From 13-2-20CM-66-19 sp963824395 (GTDB taxonomy: Bacteria > Pseudomonadota > Gammaproteobacteria > Steroidobacterales > Steroidobacteraceae), in contig CAWGPF010000001.1 of the NCBI GenBank assembly GCA_963824395.1, positions 434,001 through 498,000 of the forward strand: DNA of 64,000 nt, written 5' to 3'. Positions 43,663-51,190 of this stretch are shown here, piece after piece. The position numbers and the translations under genes are program-made. Numbering within the stretch: position 1 is the first letter of the stretch; the number at the start of each line of letters is the position of its first letter. Under the pieces are notes generated by a model. The model worked only from the letters and a program-made list of their open reading frames with translations. It ran no database searches and was not told the origin of the DNA.

Positions 43663-44097
43663 TCAGACGTGGGCCTGGACCCACCGGCCGATATCCGCCC
43701 TCCCGAGGGCACCGGACTGGCGCGCGATTTCCCGGCCGCCCTTGAACAGGATCAGCGTCGGAATGCTGCGGATCGCGAACCGGTTCGCAAGCGCCGGATA
43801 CGCTTCCGTATCGAGCTTCGCCAGTCGTACCTTGAGCTCAAGCTCACCGGCCACGGCGGCGTACTCCGGGGCCATCGCCTTGCACGGACCACACCAAGGA
43901 GCCCAGAAATCCACGACCACGGGAAGGTCGTTGCGCTCGATGACCTGCTGGAAATTGGCTTCGGTAAGATCAAGGGGTCGCCCGGGGAACAGGCGCTGAT
44001 GACAGTGCCCGCACACCGGCGACTCCCTCAGACGCGACGCGGCGATGCGGTTGGTCGTGTTGCAGTGCGGGCATACGACATGAAGTGTCTCGGCCAT
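43663..44097 (-). CDS. trxC: Thioredoxin 2
   Basis: A 144-residue thioredoxin with an N-terminal zinc finger, cysteines C9, C12, C29 and C32 (CPHC and CGHC), and the thioredoxin fold with active site WCGPC at 68-72 inside VVDFWAPWCGPCKAMAPEY. This is the TrxC layout, a cytoplasmic reductant often induced by oxidative stress. The open frame reaches back to 44142, but MAETLHVVCPHC at 44097 is the family start. Divergent from the UBP zinc-finger gene (62 bases between starts). Confidence 0.95.
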   Translation of the reverse strand: MAETLHVVCPHCNTTNRIAASRLRESPVCGHCHQRLFPGRPLDLTEANFQQVIERNDLPVVVDFWAPWCGPCKAMAPEYAAVAGELELKVRLAKLDTEAYPALANRFAIRSIPTLILFKGGREIARQSGALGRADIGRWVQAHV

Positions 44098-44159
44098 ATC
44101 GCGCAAGCTGGGGCTGGCGCGGGGGATTTCAAGACCGTCCACTTTGCCAGGAGCTCCCG

Positions 44160-44435
44160 ATGACCAAACGCTGCAGTCACCTCGCCGAGGTCAAGACCGA
44201 CCGACCGCGCACCGACGGCTGCGAGGAATGCCTCAAGAGCGGGGACACCTGGGTGCATCTGCGGCTGTGCCGGGCCTGCGGGCATGTGGGATGCTGCGAT
44301 GACTCGAAGAACAAGCACGCCACCAAGCATTTCCACGCCACCCGGCACCCGATCATCACCTCCATCGAACCAGGCGAGGACTGGAGCTGGTGCTATATCG
44401 ATGAGCTCGCCCTGGAAATCAGTGCTCCGCGCTAG
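44160..44435 (+). CDS. UBP-type zinc finger protein
   Basis: A 91-residue protein that is almost entirely a UBP zinc finger (PF02148): CSHLAEV, DGCEECLKSGDTWVHLRLCRACGHVGCCDDSKNKHATKHFHATRHPI with all cysteines and histidines of the fold, here given as CEECL, LCRAC and HATKHFHATRHP. Eukaryotic versions bind ubiquitin tails; bacteria have no ubiquitin, and the role of bacterial members is unknown. AGGAG precedes the ATG at 44160. It is divergent from thioredoxin 2, a pairing that suggests redox or metal stress. Confidence 0.92.
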   Translation: MTKRCSHLAEVKTDRPRTDGCEECLKSGDTWVHLRLCRACGHVGCCDDSKNKHATKHFHATRHPIITSIEPGEDWSWCYIDELALEISAPR

Positions 44436-44461
44436 CGGCGCTTCAGCTGGCGCCTCTGGAG

Positions 44462-44492
44462 GATAGCCAGAAAGCGCCGTCGTCTGGCTGTC
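44462..44492 (+). terminator. Imperfect hairpin behind the zinc-finger gene
   Basis: GATAGCCAGA and TCTGGCTGTC pair at nine of ten positions around an 11-base loop. No T-run follows. It may end the zinc-finger transcript. Confidence 0.3.
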
Positions 44493-44633
44493 AGCTCTAC
44501 CTTCGATGGCTTACGCGGGATTGACTACGAGCGCCCAAGCGCTTACGTGCTGGCCCTTACTTCGTTGTCTGTCGGGGCAACATGAAACCTCAAGCGTAAG
44601 CTGCCACAGCGTTACATTAAAAAGGGCACCTCA

Positions 44634-45413
44634 ATGAAGACATTATTCCTGGCTTGTTGCGTCGCGATAGCGGGTCCCGTGCAGGCCGCTACAGTGCTCA
44701 TCACCGGAGCCGATCGCGGGCTCGGTCTTGAGTTCGCGCGACAATACGCGGCTAGGGGCGACACCGTCATCGCCACCTGCCGGCACCCGGAAAAGGCTAC
44801 AGAACTGCAGGGACTCGCCGCGCAGAAGAAAGACATCATCGTCGAGACGCTCGATGTGAGTGATGACGCCAATATCCGCGCACTTGCTGCCAAGTACCGC
44901 GGCAAGCCGATCGATGTGCTGATCAACAACGCCGGTATCCTCGGCGCTCATGATGACCAGACTCTTGGCTCTTTCAACCGTAAGAGCTTCCAGGAGGTTA
45001 TGGACGTCAACGCTTTCGCGCCGCTCGCGGTTTCGGAAGCCTTTCGCGAAAACGTCATCGCGAGCAAAGGCAAGAAGATACTGGCCGTGACAAGTGGCGC
45101 CGGCTCGATCTCTCGATCAGGCGGCATGCCCAAAGGCCCTTATTACTACCGCATGAGCAAGGCGGCGTTGAACATGGGTATGCAGGCTCTCGGGGCGGAT
45201 CTTCGAGACCAGGGCGTTGCGGTGGCGGTGGTGTCTCCAGGGGCCACGGATACCGACATGTACGCCGCATTTTCCTCCGAATATGGCGTGAAATTCCATT
45301 CCAATCCTCCTGCAACTAGCGTCGCAGGCATGATCGCGGTGATCGATAAACTTGATCAGAAACAGGAGGCACAGGGAATCCTCAACTTCGACGGCACCAT
45401 CACTGCTTGGTAG
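44634..45413 (+). CDS. Short-chain dehydrogenase/reductase with N-terminal signal-like peptide
   Basis: A 259-residue classical SDR. Cofactor motif TGADRGLG (24-31), NNAG, catalytic Ser in TSGAGSIS, and YYRMSK with the YxxxK pair are intact. Before the first Rossmann strand there is a peptide MKTLFLACCVAIAGPVQA that looks like a cleavable Sec signal (hydrophobic core, AXA-like VQA). Relatives usually start right at the strand (K-T-VLITGA). An AAAAGGG ribosome binding site lies before the ATG at 44634, so the peptide is probably translated. If exported, the enzyme would act in the periplasm without an obvious NAD(P) supply. Substrate unknown. Confidence 0.88.
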   Translation: MKTLFLACCVAIAGPVQAATVLITGADRGLGLEFARQYAARGDTVIATCRHPEKATELQGLAAQKKDIIVETLDVSDDANIRALAAKYRGKPIDVLINNAGILGAHDDQTLGSFNRKSFQEVMDVNAFAPLAVSEAFRENVIASKGKKILAVTSGAGSISRSGGMPKGPYYYRMSKAALNMGMQALGADLRDQGVAVAVVSPGATDTDMYAAFSSEYGVKFHSNPPATSVAGMIAVIDKLDQKQEAQGILNFDGTITAW

Positions 45414-45636
45414 GCCCCGGCGCGTCGCGGATGCCAAGTGGGCTGGCAACCGGGCACGGATCGGAACCCCGGCACGACCGCTGTCGGCAGGCTAATTTAC
45501 GCAGACAAAAGACCGGTTGTGGCCCGTTGCCGCCGGTAGAGGCAGACCTAGCGACTTCGGCCGATCCAGACGCGACGGCGGGCGTATGCGGGGAGGTCCT
45601 GGCGATGTAGAGCGCCTGAGAGATTGCCGAGCCGGG

Positions 45637-47364
45637 TCAGGCCGACGACGAGGCGGGTGGCACGGAGCGCGCCATCCCGAGCGGGACGCTCAGCTCCGCG
45701 GCGGAGTTCGCGGCCAGGAAAGCGTGCACGGCGGCCACCACCTGGGCGCCCTCGCCTACGGCGGTCGCCACGCGCTTGACCGAACCTGAACGCACGTCTC
45801 CGACCGCAAACACCCCGGGCCGGCTGGTCTCCATAAGGCCCCGGCCGGCTGCGGCGTCGGCTCCGGTAAACACAAAGCCATTCGCGTCGAGGCGCACGCC
45901 GGAGCCCGCAAGCCAGCTGGTGTTGGGATCCGCACCGATGAAGAGGAACAGATGACGGATCGGCTGGCGCACGTCCTGCGCCGCCCCCTGCGCACGCCAG
46001 CACACCGCCTGCAGGCTGCCGGCGCTGCCCTCGAGGCCCGAGATGTTGGTTTGAGTCAGTACCTCGACGTTCGCGAGCCCCGTGATGCGATCGACGAGGT
46101 AGCGCGACATGTGCGCATGCAGGTCGCGCCCGCGCAGCAGCAGGTATACCTTGCGTGCGTGGCCGGAGAGGTAAACCACCGCCTGGCCGGCCGAGTTTCC
46201 GCCGCCGACCAGCGCCACGTCCTGACCGGCGCACAATCTGGCCTCAAGCGGCGAGGCCCAGTAATGCACACCCGAACCTTCGAATGCCTCGAGACCGGGA
46301 ATCTGCAGGCGGCGGTAGCGCGCGCCACTGGCGATCACCAGCGCGCGGGCACGGATCTTCTCCTCGCTGGAGAGCTGCAGGGTGAGCCCGGCGGATGCCT
46401 CGGCAGCTGGCCCCGGCAGGGCCGCCACGACGTCCGGGATCGCCATTTCGACACCGAACTTCTGCGCCTGGTTGTAGGCGCGCGCCATCAGGGCCATGCC
46501 GCTGATGCCGGTGGGAAATCCCAGGTAATTCTCGATGCGCGCTGAGGCCCCGGCCTGGCCGCCGAAGGCATGGCTGTCGAGCATCAGGACCGACAGACCC
46601 TCCGAGCCTGCATACACCGCGGCCGACAGACCCGCAGGTCCGGCCCCGACGACCGCCACGTCGTAGGTGCGCTGCGGATCGAGCGGCCCGACGAGCCCCA
46701 GGCAGCGCGCGAGCTCGGCTTCGCTCGGATTGCGCAGCAGCTGACCGCCGGGGCACAGGACGATCGGCAGCTGCGAGCGCTCGATGTGGAAGCGTTCGAT
46801 CAGGGCCTGCGCCTCGGCATCGACCGCCGGGCGCAGCGTCTGGTGCGGATGCCCGTTGCGGCGCAGGAAACCCTCGAGCCTCAGCACCTCCCCATCCTCG
46901 GGATCGCCGATGATGATCGGCCCCCCGGTGCCGGATTCCAGCAGTCCGACGCGCCGCAGGATCAGCGCCCGCATGATCCGCTCGCCCAGATCGGCTTCCG
47001 CCACCAGCAGCGCACGCAGTCGTTCCGGCGCAATGAGAAGCGCCTCGACTGCCTCGATCGCCCGCCCATCCACCAGCGACGGGCGGCCGGCGAGCTGCGC
47101 CAGCTCGCCCATGAAGGCGCCCGGTCCATGCGTCACGATGGGCTCGAAGGTGCCCGACTGCAGCTGGCGGGTCACGGCGATGTGTCCGCTGAGGATGACG
47201 GTAAGACCGTGGCCGGACTCGCCGATACGGGTCACCGACTCCCCCGGGCCGAACGCGCGGACCTGCCCGAAACGCCGCACGCGCTCAAGCTCGGCGGCGC
47301 TCAGCAGCGGGAACACCTGCTGCCGGCGCGCCTCAAAAATGGACGGCGGGGAGATCGTTGCCAT
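45637..47364 (-). CDS. Cyclic nucleotide-binding domain fused to thioredoxin reductase-like flavoprotein
   Basis: A 575-residue fusion. Residues about 15-135 are a CAP-type effector domain (GESGHGLTVILSGHIAV, PGAFMGELAQLAGRPS); 150-225 resemble a thioredoxin-fold linker (DPEDGEVLRLEGFLRRNGHPH); 233-565 are a thioredoxin reductase-like part with FAD motif GAGPAG (240-245), GGQAGASARIENYLGFPTG and NADPH motif GGGNSAGQ (387-394). The redox CXXC expected before the NADPH motif is replaced by HYWASPLEA (367-375), so it cannot work as a classical thioredoxin reductase. Such fusions are known in proteobacteria and actinobacteria; function uncertain. Divergent from the thioesterase at 47500. Confidence 0.92.
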   Translation of the reverse strand: MATISPPSIFEARRQQVFPLLSAAELERVRRFGQVRAFGPGESVTRIGESGHGLTVILSGHIAVTRQLQSGTFEPIVTHGPGAFMGELAQLAGRPSLVDGRAIEAVEALLIAPERLRALLVAEADLGERIMRALILRRVGLLESGTGGPIIIGDPEDGEVLRLEGFLRRNGHPHQTLRPAVDAEAQALIERFHIERSQLPIVLCPGGQLLRNPSEAELARCLGLVGPLDPQRTYDVAVVGAGPAGLSAAVYAGSEGLSVLMLDSHAFGGQAGASARIENYLGFPTGISGMALMARAYNQAQKFGVEMAIPDVVAALPGPAAEASAGLTLQLSSEEKIRARALVIASGARYRRLQIPGLEAFEGSGVHYWASPLEARLCAGQDVALVGGGNSAGQAVVYLSGHARKVYLLLRGRDLHAHMSRYLVDRITGLANVEVLTQTNISGLEGSAGSLQAVCWRAQGAAQDVRQPIRHLFLFIGADPNTSWLAGSGVRLDANGFVFTGADAAAGRGLMETSRPGVFAVGDVRSGSVKRVATAVGEGAQVVAAVHAFLAANSAAELSVPLGMARSVPPASSSA

Positions 47365-47499
47365 GGCCGAGCCGGCAGCTTAAAGCACTCAGGCGCCAAA
47401 CGCCCGCCCCGCGCCGGCCGGGTCAGGTCGGGGGCATTCGCCGCCTCCCCGGCGCATCCCGTATGCTCGGCGCCTTCAGGGGTACGGTGGAGAATCAGC

Positions 47500-47973
47500 A
47501 TGGCGGCGTTTCAGCGCGAGATGTTGGTGCGTTTCGGCCATTGCGACGCCGCCGGCTGGGTGTTCTATCCGCGCTACTTCGAGATGATCAGCGATTTCGT
47601 CGAGGACTGGTTCGAGGATGGTCTCATGGCGAGCGCTCCGGGACTCTTCCATCACAAGAAGCTGCTCACCCCTTCGGTGCATTTCACCGTCGACTTCGCC
47701 AAGCCGACGCACTACGGTGAGCGCCTGACGTTCAACCTGTGGACCCTTAAGGTCGGCCGCACCTCCTGCGAATTGCGCATCGAGGCCTCGCACCAGGGGG
47801 AGCTGCGCATGCGCGTCCGTCAGGTGCTGGTCTTCATTTCCGCCGACACCGCGCGCGCGACCGCCATACCACCGGAGCTCATCGCGCGCATGCAGCGCTT
47901 TGCTCCGGAGGCGGCCGCCGTGCCGGCGCCGCGTACTCGCCCCCGGGGTCGCCGACCGCCCAAATCCCCCTGA
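47500..47973 (+). CDS. Hotdog-fold acyl-CoA thioesterase (4-hydroxybenzoyl-CoA thioesterase type)
   Basis: A 157-residue hotdog protein. VRFGHCDAAGWVFYPRYFEMISDFVEDWFE carries the family aspartate in HCDAAGWVFYPRY; then HFTVDFAKPTHYGERLTFNLWTLKVGRTS. It hydrolyses acyl-CoA thioesters; the acyl group is not known. The ATG at 47500 has GGAG in front; an open frame back to 46570 is a shadow of the flavoprotein gene on the other strand. The C-terminal 25 residues are Pro/Arg-rich. Confidence 0.9.
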   Translation: MAAFQREMLVRFGHCDAAGWVFYPRYFEMISDFVEDWFEDGLMASAPGLFHHKKLLTPSVHFTVDFAKPTHYGERLTFNLWTLKVGRTSCELRIEASHQGELRMRVRQVLVFISADTARATAIPPELIARMQRFAPEAAAVPAPRTRPRGRRPPKSP

Positions 47974-48392
47974 AGCTGGCACGCCGCAACGGTGGGAGAG
48001 TGGGTGTCATCCGACCGCGCTATGGGTGTTGGTATGCCTCCGCGGCGCGTTGTCAACGCCCGTTAGGGGTAGACCCGGCCTTTCGATAGTCTTTTTCACC
48101 GCTCCCGCGTGTGTCCGCGGACGCCGCATGTGACGAGGCGGCCTGCCAGTGCGATCAATGGGTAGCTGCTGGGCGCGCGTTCGGCCATCATCCCCATAAC
48201 GTCCCGCGGTAGCTTTGACGTTTCCCGGCAGACGCGGTACCCCGCGCTGCCCCTCTTGGGCTATCGGACCACCGGCGGATCTAGGGGTTACGGGCGGGCG
48301 GGAAGACCCGCCCGGTCGCCCGGTACGAGGCGAGGGTCGCACCGGCCACAGTCATGACAGTTAAGAGCAAGGGATTTGCAGCGAGGTACTCC
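47974..48392. other. Intergenic region upstream of the RND efflux operon
   Basis: About 420 bases without a credible gene. A perfect 10-base palindrome GTCCGCGGAC lies at 48113-48122. No regulator gene is adjacent to the efflux operon, so any control must come from elsewhere. Confidence 0.45.
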
Positions 48393-49931
48393 ATGAGACC
48401 GGCAGCCGACCACGGCGCGATCAACGTTGCGGCGCGCGTGCAGCTGCGCGGCACGGATCTCGGTGTCGCGTTGGGCGCGGCGCTCGCGGCACTGCTCGCC
48501 ACCGGTTGCGCGGTGGGCCCGGATTTCAAACGCCCCCCCGCCCCGCCGGTCGCCTCCTATACGGCCGAGCCGCTGCCACAGCACACGGTGGCCAGCGAGG
48601 GGGCCACCGGCGCTGCCCAGGTGTACGTGAACGGAGCCGACCTGCCCGCGCAGTGGTGGACGCTGTTCCATTCCGAGAAACTCAACGCTCTGGTGCAGCA
48701 GGCGCTCGGCGCCAACCCGGACGTCGCGGCCGCGCAGGCGGCACTTCGCCAGGCGCACGAGAAGCTGCTGGCGCAGGAGGGCAGCCTGCTGCCGGAGGTT
48801 GACGGCAACGCCTCCGCGACGCGGCAGAAGATCAACGCCGCTGCCTACGGGCAGCCCGGCGGCGGCTCCTACATCTACAACCTCTTCAACGCCACCGCTA
48901 ACGTCTCCTACGGCCTCGACATCTGGGGCGCGGAGCGCCGCGCCATCGAAGCACAGCGGGCGCTGTCCGAGTATCAGAATTTCCAGCTCGAGGCGACCTA
49001 CCTCACCCTCAGCTCCAACGTCGTGACGACCGCGATCCAGGAAGCCTCGCTGCGCGGCCAGGTCGAGGCTACGCAACAGATCATCCAGGCGGACCAGCAG
49101 CAGCTGAACACCGTCGAGCGGCAATTGGCGCTTGGCGGCGCCTCCCGGCTCGACGTGCTGACGCAGCGGACCCAGCTCGCCAACGAACGCGCCACGCTCC
49201 TGCCCTTGCAGAAGCAACTGCAGCAGAACCGCGACCTGCTGGCGGTACTGCTCGGGCAACCGCCCAGCCAGCAGCCGCAGGCGCGGTTCACTCTGGATGA
49301 CCTGCTGTTGCCCGTCGATCTGCCGCTAAGCGTGCCGGCGCGGCTCGTGGCCCAGCGTCCCGACGTGCGGGCACAGGAGGCGCTGGTCCATCAGGCGAGC
49401 GCTGAGATCGGAGTCGCCACGGCCAACATGCTGCCGCAGCTGACGATCACCGGCGATTTTGGCGGCACCAGTACCGCCTTCTCGGAGCTGTTGAAGAGCG
49501 GCAGCAACGTATGGAGTTTCGGCGCCTCGGTGACCCAGCCGATCTTTCACGGCGGCACGCTGCTGCATGAGAAGCGCGCGGCCGTGGCCGCCTACGACCA
49601 GGCGGCCGCCCAGTACCGCAGCACCGTGCTGACGGCATTCCGCAATGTGGCCGATGCCCTGTACGCCCTGGACGCCGACGCTGCGAACCTCGGCGAGCAG
49701 AACCTGGCGACGCAGGCGGCCGCCGAAACCCTTGAGGTATCGCGCAAGCGCTTTGCCGCCGGGTCCATCAGCCCGCTCGATCTGCTCGTGGCCGAGCGCA
49801 CGTTCCACCAGGCGCGCATCGCGCAGCTGCAGGCCCAGGCGGCGCGCTATGCCGACACCGTGGCGCTGTTCCAGGCGCTCGGGGGCGGCTGGTGGAACCA
49901 GGATGCAGCGGCCGCTACTGCGCATCGTTGA
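48393..49931 (+). CDS. Outer membrane factor lipoprotein of RND efflux system (NodT family)
   Basis: From the ATG at 48393 a 512-residue TolC-type protein. Lipoprotein signal ending at LLATGC, then AVGPDFKRPPAPP, two OEP domains with QWWTLFHSEKLNALVQQALGANPDVAAAQAALRQA and RLVAQRPDVRAQEALVHQASAEIGVATA (shown in part: RLVAQRPDVRAQEALVHQA). An in-frame ATG at 48354 exists, but GAGG sits six bases before 48393. It would form the trimeric outer-membrane channel of the pump encoded by the next two genes; it is distinct from the other outer-membrane factor at 3233. Confidence 0.93.
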   Translation: MRPAADHGAINVAARVQLRGTDLGVALGAALAALLATGCAVGPDFKRPPAPPVASYTAEPLPQHTVASEGATGAAQVYVNGADLPAQWWTLFHSEKLNALVQQALGANPDVAAAQAALRQAHEKLLAQEGSLLPEVDGNASATRQKINAAAYGQPGGGSYIYNLFNATANVSYGLDIWGAERRAIEAQRALSEYQNFQLEATYLTLSSNVVTTAIQEASLRGQVEATQQIIQADQQQLNTVERQLALGGASRLDVLTQRTQLANERATLLPLQKQLQQNRDLLAVLLGQPPSQQPQARFTLDDLLLPVDLPLSVPARLVAQRPDVRAQEALVHQASAEIGVATANMLPQLTITGDFGGTSTAFSELLKSGSNVWSFGASVTQPIFHGGTLLHEKRAAVAAYDQAAAQYRSTVLTAFRNVADALYALDADAANLGEQNLATQAAAETLEVSRKRFAAGSISPLDLLVAERTFHQARIAQLQAQAARYADTVALFQALGGGWWNQDAAAATAHR

Positions 49932-49962
49932 GACGGCGCAAGGCTCTTTTAATGGAGATTCG

Positions 49963-51126
49963 ATGAAACGCTGGATGTTACTGATTGTCGCCGTGGTCGC
50001 GCTCGTCGTCGTGATCGGCGGCATCAAGGCCTACGGGGCCTACAAGATGTTCCAGGGCTTCGCGGCCCAGGGCCCGCCGAAGTTCACCGTAAGCACCACC
50101 AAGGTCGGCTATCAGGACTGGCTGCCCCAGCTGTCCGCGGTAGGCAGTCTGCGCGCCGAGCGCGGCGCCGACCTCAGCGCCGAAGTGGCCGGCACCGTGG
50201 ATGCCATCGAGTTCACCTCGGGCGACTACGTCAGGCCCGGCCAGATGCTGCTGCGGCTGCGTTCCGCAGACGACGCTGCGCACCTCGAGTCGCTGAAGGC
50301 GGCCGCCGCGCTCGCGGAGATCACTTACAACCGCGACAAGGCACAGTTCGAGGCGCAGGCCATCAGCCAGGCCGTCCTCGACAGTGATGCGGCGAACCTG
50401 CGCAGCGCCAGGGCGCAGGTAGCCGAGCAACAGGCGCTGCTCGATAAGAAGTTCGTGCGCGCCCCGTTCGCCGGTCAGATCGGCATCCGTGCCGTTGACC
50501 TCGGCCAGTACCTGGCCGCCGGGACCAAGATCGTGACGCTGCAGCAGCTTGATCCGATCTTCGTCGACTTCTACCTGCCGCAGCAGTCGCTGAGTCAGAT
50601 CCACACCGGCCAGAAGGTCACCCTGGCCACGGACTCGTTCCCGGACCAGAGCTTCGATGGCGCAATTTCTGCCATGGACCCGCAGGTCGATCCCGGTACC
50701 CGCAACGTGGTGCTGCGCGCCACTTTGAAGAACGGCGGCCACAGGCTGCTGCCGGGCATGTATGCGAACGTCAGCATCGAGGTGGGCGCGCCGGTGCGCT
50801 ACCTGACGCTGCCGCAGACGGCGGTCGCCTATAACCCCTATGGCGCGACCGTGTACATCGTCGCGCCGCAGAGCGCGGCGCCGAAGGGTGCGCCGGGGGC
50901 CGCGCCTTCCGGCAACATCGCGACACCTGGCGGCCTCATCGCCAAGCAGGTGTTCGTGACCACCGGGCCCACGCGCGGGGACCAAGTCGCGATCCTCAGG
51001 GGAATCACCGAGGGCGACGAGGTGGTGACCTCCGGACAGATCAAGCTGCGCAACGGCGCCCTGATCACGATCAATAACAGCGTGCAGCCCTCCGATGACC
51101 CGAACCCTCATCCAAAAGAGGAATGA
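49963..51126 (+). CDS. RND efflux membrane fusion protein
   Basis: A 387-residue periplasmic adaptor. One N-terminal helix (about 4-22), lipoyl half GSLRAERGADLSAEVAGTVDAIEFTSGDYVRPGQ (in short, AEVAGTVDAIEFTSGDYVRP), a hairpin (about 105-160), and PFAGQIGIRAVDLGQYLAAGTKI, typical of MexA/MdtA/AcrA-type adaptors, with beta-barrel and membrane-proximal domains to the end. GGAG lies before the ATG at 49963. An Ala/Pro/Gly-rich insertion (APKGAPGAAPSG) is in the membrane-proximal domain. Second gene of the efflux operon, 31 bases after the outer-membrane factor. Confidence 0.95.
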   Translation: MKRWMLLIVAVVALVVVIGGIKAYGAYKMFQGFAAQGPPKFTVSTTKVGYQDWLPQLSAVGSLRAERGADLSAEVAGTVDAIEFTSGDYVRPGQMLLRLRSADDAAHLESLKAAAALAEITYNRDKAQFEAQAISQAVLDSDAANLRSARAQVAEQQALLDKKFVRAPFAGQIGIRAVDLGQYLAAGTKIVTLQQLDPIFVDFYLPQQSLSQIHTGQKVTLATDSFPDQSFDGAISAMDPQVDPGTRNVVLRATLKNGGHRLLPGMYANVSIEVGAPVRYLTLPQTAVAYNPYGATVYIVAPQSAAPKGAPGAAPSGNIATPGGLIAKQVFVTTGPTRGDQVAILRGITEGDEVVTSGQIKLRNGALITINNSVQPSDDPNPHPKEE

Positions 51127-51190
51127 TGACCCGCCGTGCCACAGGCACGTCTGATGAACCCGGCAGTCGAGCGCGACTTGAGGATCTTTG

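Noticed and set aside
46570..47499. Long upstream extension of the thioesterase frame
   Set aside because: It overlaps the flavoprotein gene on the other strand; the GGAG-preceded ATG at 47500 is the thioesterase start.
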